Notes: a model not told the origin generated them from the letters alone. DNA of 6,645 nucleotides from Patescibacteria group bacterium (GCA_024654605.1 JANLHH010000022.1:1-6645); one strand, 5' to 3'; shown: positions 1 to 5,987, numbered from the stretch's first letter. Numbers and translations are program-made.

Positions 1-1
1 C

Positions 2-931
2 GTGATAGCAAAACTCCTTCAAAAAGAGCGCTTTGAAAAGGGCGCCATCGCTTTTGAAAAAGACGAGGTGCGATTTGAGCTTGATGAATTCGCGAGACCT
101 ATTGCCGTACACGTAAAAGCGCGCATTGATACCAATAAGCTCATTGAAGATTTCATGCTTTTGGCAAACAGGCGTGTCGCTGAATTTATGTCCCAAAAAG
201 ACAAGAATGTTGATCGAACGTTTATCTATCGGGTTCACGACCTTCCTGATGCGGATAAAGTGAAGGAACTTGCCGCATTTTTGAAAACCATCGGATACGA
301 ATTGAAGATAGGCCCCAAAGGCGTCACCTCAAAAGATATCAACAAACTTCTCACTGACATCAAGGGGACAGAAGAGGAAGGAATGATACAAACCGCCACT
401 ATTCGTACTATGGCCAAAGCGGTATACGCGACAAAAAACATCGGGCATTTCGGTCTTTCGTTTGAACACTATACGCATTTCACTTCCCCTATTCGCCGAT
501 ACCCTGACACGATGGTACATCGTCTGCTTGCGACATATCTGGAAGGAAAGAAGGTGCAAAAAGAAGCATTGCAACAATACGAAGCCGCATCACGCTACTC
601 TTCCGAACGTGAACAAATCGCTGCTGAAGCGGAGCGTGGTTCCATTAAGTACAAACAAGTGGAATACATGAAAGATAAAGTTGGCCAAATATTTGACGGA
701 GTCATTTCGGGTGTCACTAAATGGGGATTATATATAGAGGAAAAAGAATCACGCGCCGAAGGATTGGTTCACGTCAAAAATATGGCGAATGATTATTACA
801 CGCTTGATGAAAAAACATACTCACTCAAAGGAGACCGGACAGGAAAAAAATACACCTTGGGTGACAAAGTGCGCATTAAGATTTTACGCGCAGACATGGA
901 AAAAAGAATGCTTGATTACACCCTTGTGTAA
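2..931 (+). CDS. rnr: Ribonuclease R, C-terminal part (partial at 5' edge)
   Basis: This is a 3'-to-5' processive exoribonuclease of the RNase II/R family, which degrades structured RNA and takes part in mRNA turnover and rRNA quality control in the cytoplasm. Only the last 309 codons are present; the frame is open to the window edge, so the GTG at base 2 is an internal codon, not a start. Residues 1-225 of the fragment are the later part of the RNB catalytic domain, including LIEDFMLLANRRVAE (48-62) and the family hallmark HYTHFTSPIRRYPD (156-169). Residues 226-309 form an S1 RNA-binding domain (GQIFDGVISGVTKWGLYIEE, then EGLVHV). The protein stops right after S1, without the basic tail seen in E. 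coli RNase R. The OB-fold cold-shock domains and the RNB metal-binding aspartates would lie upstream of the window. It converges with smc, with 10 bp between stop codons and no room for a dedicated terminator. The family call is secure; R rather than II rests on the motif style and S1 end. Confidence 0.95.
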   Translation: MIAKLLQKERFEKGAIAFEKDEVRFELDEFARPIAVHVKARIDTNKLIEDFMLLANRRVAEFMSQKDKNVDRTFIYRVHDLPDADKVKELAAFLKTIGYELKIGPKGVTSKDINKLLTDIKGTEEEGMIQTATIRTMAKAVYATKNIGHFGLSFEHYTHFTSPIRRYPDTMVHRLLATYLEGKKVQKEALQQYEAASRYSSEREQIAAEAERGSIKYKQVEYMKDKVGQIFDGVISGVTKWGLYIEEKESRAEGLVHVKNMANDYYTLDEKTYSLKGDRTGKKYTLGDKVRIKILRADMEKRMLDYTLV

Positions 932-941
932 TTAATACCCT

Positions 942-3182
942 TTATTTCGCGTACGCTGCCGCTTCGTCAAAGCGAACAGAAAGGAGCTTGGACACGGCAT
1001 CAGCGTCCATCGTAACGCCGTAGATAACTTGCGCGCGCGACATGGTCTCACGATTGTGTGTGACCACGACAAGTTGAGAATGTTTGGAAAGGTTTTCAAG
1101 CATGTCGCCGTATTTGCGCGAGTTCGCTTCATCAAGCGCCGCGTCGGTCTCATCGAGCACTAAAAAGGGCGGCGGATTCACTTGCGAGATCGCAAAGATA
1201 AGGGCAATGGAAGTGAGTGCGCGTTCTCCTCCGGAGAGCATAGCGAGTCCCTTTATTTTCTTGCGGGGAAGAGATACATTGATATCAATACCCTCTTCCT
1301 CTTCCTCCTCCGGCGGTGGCATGTCTTCATCAAGTATGAGACTTGCATCCGAACGTTTGCGTTTTTTCTGCGCCACTACTGATAAAGACGCGCCACCGCC
1401 GCCAAACATAAGCGTGAAAAACTCGTGAAATTGCTTATTGATCTTGGTAATACCCTCCTTGAAATCAGTATCAAGTTTAAGAGAAAGTTCAATAATAAGC
1501 CCGCGTAAAGACGCAGCGCTTTTTTCGAGATCTTCAATCTCCCGCTCCAGAAAAGTATCGCGTTCGGTTATTTCTTCGTATTCTTTCAGTATTTCTTCAG
1601 CACCTCCGGCACCCATATCTTCCAGCTTGATCTTCACTTTTTCAATGTGTTTCCTGCGCTCTTCTTGTACGGTTCGATCTTCCGCAAGCACCTCTTCTGT
1701 AACAATGGCAAAATTCTCATAGAGCGTGATATCGCGTCCGATAAGCGCCACACCTTCTCGTATCTCTTCCTGAAAGGCGGCTGTCGCTTGGGCGATCCTT
1801 TCTTCTTCACCTCGGATCCTCGTCATCATGGCGGCAAGCTCACTCTTCTGCGCCATCATTTTGAAAATGGTTTTCTCTGTTTCGCGCGAAGAGTCTTTTT
1901 CTTTTTCTATTTCTTCTTTCAACGCCTCGTATACCTCTCCGAGCTTTTGTACCTCTTTTACGGCGAGGGTAAGCTTGCCTTCAATGTCACTTTTTTCTTT
2001 TTTCATGGAGTCCTGTTCGCTCACATCAACGGGTGTTTCAGTGGAAGTGTGCTGAATGCGCGCGAGAAAATCCGAGAATATCCCCCGCGCTTTTTGTAAT
2101 ATGCTCCGCATTCCTTCAATCGTTTCTTGGGCCAGAGCTTGTGTGATTTGCTCTTCCAGATCTTCAGTGAATCCTTTTACGTCCCGATATGCCACCACCT
2201 CCACCTCTTTATGTTGGTCACGCGCTTTTTGCAAGCGGCGCTCTTCAAATTCGATCATACCCTCAATACGTCCAAGTGAGCGGGATAATTCATCTTTTGT
2301 TGTCCGTGCAGCGCTAATATTCTGTTCCAAAAGAACAAGCCGGTTACTTTTTCCATCATGCGGGTTCTCGGACGAAAGAGCGAGGCGCGCCTCTGCGAGT
2401 TTTCCCTCCAGATCCTTGAGTTCCCTTTCGGGACCTGTGCGTTCCTCCGCAAGACGTGCTCGGTGTGCCGTAAGGTATTCATTCTCGCGTTTCAGGTACT
2501 CAGCATAGAGTCCCTTCAGATCTTCACGCATCTCTTTTGCGCGCTCCACTCTCTCCACCTGTTTTTTGAGAAAACGAATATGGGGAGCGATCTCCCTTCG
2601 CAGAGACTCTACTTGTTTGATATTCTCCTCTGTTTTCGCGAGTTTCTTCTCGCTCTCTTCTATCTTCCACTGATGTACCCGAAGCCCCAGTGCTTCTTCA
2701 ATCATAGAACGGCGTTCTTTGATGTTCGCATTCAGTATCCTGTCTGCCTCTCCCTGAGAAATGATATGGTGCCCAGTGGCGCCAATATGTATCTTCCCCA
2801 GTAACTCAAAAATATCACGGAGACGCACTTGCGAATTATTAATGAAATATTGGTTCTCCCCGTCACGGGAAACCGAGCGCTTGAGCGCCACCTCGTCATA
2901 GTCAAGTTCAAATTCATTCTTCGTGTTATCAAACACAATGGTTACGTCCGCGTGATTGGAACGCCCCACAGCACCTCCTCCGTTCCAGATAAGATCTTCA
3001 CCGCGCTTGCTGCGCAGCGATTTCATGGATTGTTCACCGAGTACAAACCGGATCGCTTCCGCAATGTTTGATTTTCCAGACCCATTAGGACCCACAATCG
3101 CACAAACGGGCGTGTCAAACTCAAACACGACCTTGCGCGCAAATGATTTAAATCCGCTGATTTCTAACCGTTTCAGATGCAT
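942..3182 (-). CDS. smc: Short SMC-family chromosome organisation ATPase without a recognisable hinge
   Basis: SMC ATPases form ring-like complexes that compact and segregate the chromosome. From the ATG at 3182 the protein has 746 aa, against about 1,150-1,200 for typical bacterial SMC. The N-terminal head begins MHLKRLEISGFKSFARK and has Walker A GPNGSGKSN (31-39) and a Q-loop region ISQGEADRI (from 141). A coiled-coil arm covers about 165-325, a less regular segment 326-388, and a returning arm about 390-575. The C-terminal head has the signature LSGGERALTSIAL (649-661), Walker B FLVLDETDAALDEAN (673-687) and VVVTHN (705-710). Both ATPase halves look intact, but the glycine-rich hinge of about 150 aa is not seen, and each arm is roughly half the usual length. 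The head carries an insert with KKRKR and a run of six Glu (605-630). The frame extends to 3272, but that would overlap rnc; MHLKRLEI is the conserved family start. The ATG at 3200 is an alternative but falls inside the candidate -10 box. The gene lies directly after rnc. Confidence 0.92.
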   Translation of the reverse strand: MHLKRLEISGFKSFARKVVFEFDTPVCAIVGPNGSGKSNIAEAIRFVLGEQSMKSLRSKRGEDLIWNGGGAVGRSNHADVTIVFDNTKNEFELDYDEVALKRSVSRDGENQYFINNSQVRLRDIFELLGKIHIGATGHHIISQGEADRILNANIKERRSMIEEALGLRVHQWKIEESEKKLAKTEENIKQVESLRREIAPHIRFLKKQVERVERAKEMREDLKGLYAEYLKRENEYLTAHRARLAEERTGPERELKDLEGKLAEARLALSSENPHDGKSNRLVLLEQNISAARTTKDELSRSLGRIEGMIEFEERRLQKARDQHKEVEVVAYRDVKGFTEDLEEQITQALAQETIEGMRSILQKARGIFSDFLARIQHTSTETPVDVSEQDSMKKEKSDIEGKLTLAVKEVQKLGEVYEALKEEIEKEKDSSRETEKTIFKMMAQKSELAAMMTRIRGEEERIAQATAAFQEEIREGVALIGRDITLYENFAIVTEEVLAEDRTVQEERRKHIEKVKIKLEDMGAGGAEEILKEYEEITERDTFLEREIEDLEKSAASLRGLIIELSLKLDTDFKEGITKINKQFHEFFTLMFGGGGASLSVVAQKKRKRSDASLILDEDMPPPEEEEEEGIDINVSLPRKKIKGLAMLSGGERALTSIALIFAISQVNPPPFLVLDETDAALDEANSRKYGDMLENLSKHSQLVVVTHNRETMSRAQVIYGVTMDADAVSKLLSVRFDEAAAYAK

Positions 3183-3195
3183 ACAATTAAATTTA

Positions 3196-3223
3196 ATCAT
3201 ACCATCTCTGTATCTGAAAGCAA
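3196..3223 (-). promoter_or_regulatory. Candidate smc promoter (extended -10)
   Basis: Read on the minus strand, TTGCTT (3218-3223) is followed after 16 bp by TATGAT (3196-3201), which is preceded by TGG and so gives an extended -10 element. Transcription would start about 7 nt further on, leaving a leader of only around 6 nt before the ATG at 3182. No Shine-Dalgarno is visible there. The -35 match is weak (3 of 6), and the call rests mainly on the extended -10 and its placement right after a terminator. Confidence 0.45.
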
Positions 3224-3241
3224 AAAAGCCCCGAGAGGGGC
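3222..3241 (-). terminator. Intrinsic terminator between rnc and smc
   Basis: On the minus strand GCCCC, a TCTC loop and GGGGC (3228-3241) are followed at once by six T (complement of 3222-3227). The stem is short (5 bp) but all G-C. It begins 6 nt after the rnc stop codon and would end or attenuate transcription from rnc before smc. The hairpin has no T-tract on the plus strand. Confidence 0.7.
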
Positions 3242-3247
3242 GGAAAG

Positions 3248-3964
3248 TTACACCATATCGTGGCCATTCCACTCTTTTGCCAGAAGGGCATTGCGTGCCG
3301 CGTCCTGTTCAGCTTCTTGTTTGGAATCTCCTTCGCCGCGCGCCACAAGTTCGTCGCGCAAAAAAACACCGACGGTAAAATGCTTTTCGTGATCGGGACC
3401 TTCTTCTGCAAGTACGCTATATGAGGGAGTAACGCCCACGTATTCCTGCGAACGTTCTTGAAAATAACTTTTTGCGTCTTGCCACAGGCGATTAGAGATA
3501 ATCTCTTTGAGGGACGGGAAGAGCGTTTCGGCAATAAATTTTGCCGCCGCTTCATACCCAAGGTCAAGAAAAATAGCGCCGATGATCGATTCATACGTAT
3601 TCGCCAGAATATATTGTCGCGCTTTCCCTATATCTTTTGCTTCTCCCTTGGAAAGTAAGAGAAATTCATTGACACCAATTGTAGTCGCTACTTTTGAAAT
3701 ACTTATCGTATTCACTAGTGCCGCCCGATAAGCGGTTAATTCTCCCTCAGTTTTGTCGGTATACAAACGATACAGATAGTCCGTAGTCACCAACTCTAGG
3801 ACTGCATCGCCAAGAAATTCCAGCCGCTCATTATGCGAGAGTCCCAGAGAGGGATTCTCGTTGAGGTAGGAACGATGGATAAACGCCTGCTTGAGTAAAT
3901 TCTTATCTTTGAACTCCACACCAATCTTTTTTTCAAATTCAGAAAAATCTTTCATGTCATTCAT
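3248..3964 (-). CDS. rnc: Ribonuclease III
   Basis: This is a double-strand-specific endoribonuclease that acts as a dimer with Mg2+ to process rRNA precursors and structured mRNAs. From the ATG at 3964 it has 238 aa, a normal length. The N-terminal catalytic domain (about 7-155) carries the signature HNERLEFLGDAVL (44-56), giving E46, E49 and D53 as counterparts of E. coli E38, E41 and D45. The second acidic cluster reads ILANTYESIIGAIFLD (119-134): E125 matches E. coli E117, but N122 stands where E. coli has D114. The C-terminal dsRNA-binding domain runs about 163-232 (TPSYSVLAEEGPD to KQEAEQDAARNALL). The start is uncertain: TTG at 3970, ATG at 3964 and ATG at 3955 are in frame and none has a Shine-Dalgarno; I chose the first ATG. 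A long phased hairpin abuts this start. The gene sits between the nusB fusion gene and smc, the usual rnc-smc neighbourhood. Confidence 0.95.
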   Translation of the reverse strand: MNDMKDFSEFEKKIGVEFKDKNLLKQAFIHRSYLNENPSLGLSHNERLEFLGDAVLELVTTDYLYRLYTDKTEGELTAYRAALVNTISISKVATTIGVNEFLLLSKGEAKDIGKARQYILANTYESIIGAIFLDLGYEAAAKFIAETLFPSLKEIISNRLWQDAKSYFQERSQEYVGVTPSYSVLAEEGPDHEKHFTVGVFLRDELVARGEGDSKQEAEQDAARNALLAKEWNGHDMV

Positions 3965-4028
3965 GTTCAAATATCAAAGCTCAAATTTCAAATTAACTTT
4001 ATTTAATCTTTGAGCTTTGGAATTTGAA
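3965..4028. repeat. Phased heptamer inverted-repeat array upstream of rnc
   Basis: On the plus strand four consecutive 7-mers end in TCAAA (gttcaaa, tatcaaa, gctcaaa, tttcaaa; 3965-3992). After 15 bp come three 7-mers of inverted type (ctttgag, ctttgga, atttgaa; 4008-4028). The halves form an imperfect palindrome: 3966-3972 with 4022-4028 (7 bp), 3975-3985 with 4009-4019 (11 bp), and 3992-3996 with 4003-4007 (5 bp), around a 6-nt loop. There is no T-tract, so it is not an ordinary terminator. In the nusB-rnc transcript it would be a stem of about 23 bp ending beside the rnc ATG. It may be a dispersed AT-rich repeat, a protein-binding array, or an RNase III processing site. Confidence 0.8.
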
Positions 4029-4030
4029 AC

Positions 4031-4049
4031 AAAGGGTTTCCTGCCCTTT
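4031..4049 (-). terminator. Weak hairpin overlapping the nusB fusion stop codon
   Basis: AAAGGG and CCCTTT (4031-4036 and 4044-4049) can pair around a 7-nt loop that starts inside the TAA stop of the upstream gene. The sequence after it on the minus strand is GTTTC, not a T-run, so termination would be poor. It could protect a 3' end, or be chance. Confidence 0.25.
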
Positions 4050-4947
4050 ATTTTTTAGTTAGTAATATGTGTATCCCTTTTGTCACGATCGGTAAGATAT
4101 CATCGTATATATTAAGATTCACCACATCAGCAAGTTTGAACCACTGAGCATCATCAATGCCTCCTGACTCCCCCGCTTGCAGGTCATCAAACTTCGCTTC
4201 CGCCAAGAAATACGATACGCGCTTCTTTATCTTTCCTTGTTTGGGGTCTGAAGCAATGTATTCATTTGAGCCTAACATATCGTGCACCTTGTTCACCACT
4301 GCCCCCATTTCTTCTTTCACCTTGCGAACCACGCCATCTTTTTCCTCCTCGTCTTCTTTGAGGTGCCCCTTTGAAAGTGTCCAGTGGCCAAACACATCAT
4401 GAATAAGACCGAGATACACGTCTGCGCCTTCACGCGCAAAGACGAGCGCGCCTATGAGCTTATCTACGGGAAGTGTCGCAGGGTCAATGATCTTGTTCTT
4501 TTTTTGCGAACTCTCGTCTTTCCCGGGTTCTCCCAATTCTTTATAGACAGCCCCTAAAACACCGTTCACAAACTTGCCGCTGTTCTCACCGCCGAATGTC
4601 TTTGCAAGCTCAATCGCTTCGTTGATCGCCACTTTGGGCGGTACTTCTTTTCTGTCTTCAAAGAGAAGTTCGTAGAGTCCGATGCGCAATACATTACGAT
4701 CAACCATTGAAATTTTTTCAAGCGGCCAATCGGGAGCCGCTTTGGTAATGATTGCATCTATTTTCCCTTGCTTCTCCAGAATTCCTTTTCCAAGGACTTT
4801 CATGAACGAAATATCTTTCACACCGGGAGCAAACTCCGTGGCATTACGCGTTATCGTTTCTTCAATAGCTCTATTTTTATTGCCGTTAAAATCCCACTCG
4901 AAGAGGGACTGTATGACAATACTTCTTGAAAGGTGCCTGTTCGCCAT
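4048..4947 (-). CDS. nusB: NusB fused to a Nudix domain
   Basis: The protein has 299 aa, about twice the usual NusB length (roughly 130-150). Residues 1-136 are a full NusB domain, an all-helical RNA-binding factor that works with NusE (S10) on boxA RNA in rRNA antitermination: MANRHLSRSIVIQSLFEWDF at the start, then MVDRNVLRIGLYELLF (81-96), VPPKVAINEAIELAKTFG (102-119) and KFVNGVLGAV (125-134). A polar linker (137-162) leads to a Nudix domain (163-299). Its Nudix box lies at 194-215: G194, E200, R208, E212, E213 and G215 fit the consensus, but the Glu that normally follows the Arg is K209. In MutT that Glu (E53) is a metal/catalytic residue, so hydrolysis may be weak, altered or lost. Nothing suggests a frameshift; both domains share one frame with no stop between them. 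The ATG at 4947 is followed directly by the NusB start and has no Shine-Dalgarno. The fusion and its partners are inferred from sequence only. Confidence 0.92.
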   Translation of the reverse strand: MANRHLSRSIVIQSLFEWDFNGNKNRAIEETITRNATEFAPGVKDISFMKVLGKGILEKQGKIDAIITKAAPDWPLEKISMVDRNVLRIGLYELLFEDRKEVPPKVAINEAIELAKTFGGENSGKFVNGVLGAVYKELGEPGKDESSQKKNKIIDPATLPVDKLIGALVFAREGADVYLGLIHDVFGHWTLSKGHLKEDEEEKDGVVRKVKEEMGAVVNKVHDMLGSNEYIASDPKQGKIKKRVSYFLAEAKFDDLQAGESGGIDDAQWFKLADVVNLNIYDDILPIVTKGIHILLTKK

Positions 4948-5011
4948 AAAAAGTGCCGATTGAGAAATTACTTATGAATGTACCGATACATGCGGATAAC
5001 AAACCAATATA

Positions 5012-5050
5012 AGTATACGTGATACGAGTGATTCGTATAATCGTACCGAT
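5012..5050. promoter_or_regulatory. Palindrome-rich rpmF-nusB gap, possible promoter or operator
   Basis: The 116-bp gap between rpmF and the nusB fusion holds atacga (5022-5027) paired with tcgtat (5033-5038), the palindrome gtatac (5013-5018), and gtaccgat at 5043-5050, repeated at 4980-4987. On the minus strand TATACT (complement of 5012-5017) is a fair -10 box, but I see no good -35 upstream. No hairpin here is followed by a T-run, so rpmF and the nusB fusion may be cotranscribed. Confidence 0.25.
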
Positions 5051-5063
5051 TCGCTATCTGTTG

Positions 5064-5366
5064 CTATTTCTTGCCGGAAGCCTCCGGGGACACTTTCCCA
5101 GCCGAAGATTTTTCTGATTGTTCTTCCTTCTTTTCTTCTTTGCCGAGCTCGTGTGCTTTGGCCTTTGCGCGGCTCGCTTTCCTGTTTACTTGTGCCAATA
5201 CATCAACAACCTCTCTGCCTCTATAGGTGCCGCAATTGCCGCACATGGTATGGCGCAGGTGACCTTCTCCGCACTTGCCGCACAGAGAAAGACGCGGTGC
5301 CGCAAGCGCATGGTGAGATCGTCTATTGCCCGTGTGTCCACGGGTGTGTCGCATTCGTACTGACAT
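5064..5366 (-). CDS. rpmF: Large-subunit ribosomal protein bL32 with extended C-terminal tail
   Basis: bL32 is a small zinc-ribbon protein of the 50S subunit. Residues 1-56 match the family: a basic start MSVRMRHTRGHTGNRRSHHA, then LAAPRLSLCGKCG, HTMCGNCG and YRGREVVDV. Four cysteines (29, 32, 42, 45) form a complete CxxC-x9-CxxC zinc site. Bacterial bL32 is usually about 57-62 aa; here a tail of some 40 residues follows, rich in Lys, Glu, Ala and Ser and probably disordered. The ATG at 5366 gives the family-like start and lies 8 nt after a good -10 box, with no Shine-Dalgarno, so translation may be leaderless; the ATG at 5354 is an alternative. It heads the rpmF, nusB fusion, rnc, smc series. 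In Bacillus-type genomes rpmF is followed by plsX-fab-acpP and then rnc-smc; the lipid genes are absent here. Confidence 0.94.
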   Translation of the reverse strand: MSVRMRHTRGHTGNRRSHHALAAPRLSLCGKCGEGHLRHTMCGNCGTYRGREVVDVLAQVNRKASRAKAKAHELGKEEKKEEQSEKSSAGKVSPEASGKK

Positions 5367-5374
5367 TGGCTTTT

Positions 5375-5402
5375 ACTATACACCATATAAAAAAAGAATC
5401 AA
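5375..5402 (-). promoter_or_regulatory. Candidate rpmF promoter, nearly leaderless
   Basis: On the minus strand TTGATT (5397-5402) and TATAGT (5375-5380) are separated by 16 bp; the matches to the consensus are 4 of 6 and 5 of 6. The expected transcription start lies within a couple of bases of the rpmF ATG at 5366. The -35 box is inside the stem of the preceding terminator. Confidence 0.6.
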
Positions 5403-5422
5403 CCCTGAAATCAGGTTGATTC
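5389..5422 (-). terminator. Intrinsic terminator downstream of the Nudix gene
   Basis: The minus strand forms a stem from GAATCAACCTGA and TCAGGGTTGATTC (5396-5422), about 12 bp with one bulged base and a very short loop, followed directly by seven T (complement of 5389-5395). It lies 33 nt after the Nudix stop codon. The T-run is on the minus side only, so it serves the minus-strand gene. Confidence 0.85.
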
Positions 5423-5455
5423 TATAACGAAGGTTCGCCGCAGGGGTTTCCTTCC

Positions 5456-5980
5456 TTACCTTATAAAGGGGCAGGATGTGAGCAATATCTCATGCTCTCG
5501 GAGCGCATAGGCGATATTTTTGGAATCTTTTGCGAAGCCGCTTTCCTTGAGCGCATGGTACAACGCAAGTTTGTGGGAAAAATGGAGTCCGTTTTCCTTC
5601 TGGAGCGCGAGATTCACACTCCACCACCCTGGCCTTCCCGTCTCTCCACGGCGGCCGGTTTGGCGAAGAACACCTTTCCACGTATCTTTCACAAACCAAA
5701 AAGTATGGCGGGTTTCCTGTTTTTTGAATTCTTTGGAAAAACCGATAACGCGCGTACACTGTTCGGATGAGATAATGAGACCTGTCTCTTCTTCTACTTC
5801 GCGAACCAGTGCCTCCTTTTCACTTTCCCCTTTCTTTATACTTCCGCCGGGAAGTGTAAATTTCGTGGGTAGTTCTTCAGTCCGGGGTTTCAAATCCGGC
5901 AATACGAGAACGACTGTGTCTTTCCCGCATGAACGTAGCACGATAGCGGATATTGAACCATACCCCTCTCCTCGTTGCAT
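5456..5980 (-). CDS. Nudix family hydrolase, substrate unknown
   Basis: Nudix enzymes hydrolyse nucleoside diphosphates linked to another group, using Mg2+ bound by the Nudix box. This 174-aa protein has a complete box at 46-68: G46, E52, R60, E61, E64, E65 and G67 all match Gx5Ex7REUxEExGU, with the typical lead-in FTLPGGSIKKGESEKEA. A beta strand SISAIVLRS precedes it, and RHTFWFVKDTW (91-101) and the PGWWSV region follow. The sequence alone does not say whether the substrate is a damaged dNTP, a dinucleotide or an RNA cap. The frame is open to 6046, but the ATG at 5980 is chosen because AGGAGG stands 7 nt before it and the Nudix fold starts just after. The gene has its own promoter and terminator, so it is probably monocistronic. 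It is the second Nudix domain in the window, and unlike the NusB-fused one its active site looks intact. Confidence 0.9.
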   Translation of the reverse strand: MQRGEGYGSISAIVLRSCGKDTVVLVLPDLKPRTEELPTKFTLPGGSIKKGESEKEALVREVEEETGLIISSEQCTRVIGFSKEFKKQETRHTFWFVKDTWKGVLRQTGRRGETGRPGWWSVNLALQKENGLHFSHKLALYHALKESGFAKDSKNIAYALREHEILLTSCPFIR

Positions 5981-5987
5981 AACTGTT

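Noticed and set aside
932..941. Shared terminator between converging rnr and smc
   Set aside because: The 10-bp gap has no hairpin; any terminator would have to lie inside the coding ends, and I saw none.
2056..2508. Plus-strand ORF of 150 codons opposite smc
   Set aside because: It is a shadow of the smc coiled-coil codons, rich in Ser and Arg, with no start signals or family resemblance. The other plus-strand frames opposite smc are the same.
3183..3272. Upstream extension of smc to an in-frame start at 3272
   Set aside because: It would overlap the rnc coding end, run through the terminator hairpin, and add 30 residues not expected before the conserved MHLKRLEISGF start.
3965..4028. Heptamer array as a CRISPR remnant
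   Set aside because: The units are 7 nt with no spacers and occur in two opposed orientations, unlike any CRISPR array.
5396..5422. Bidirectional terminator reading for the Nudix-rpmF hairpin
   Set aside because: The plus side is followed by TATAACG, not a T-run, and there is no plus-strand gene here.
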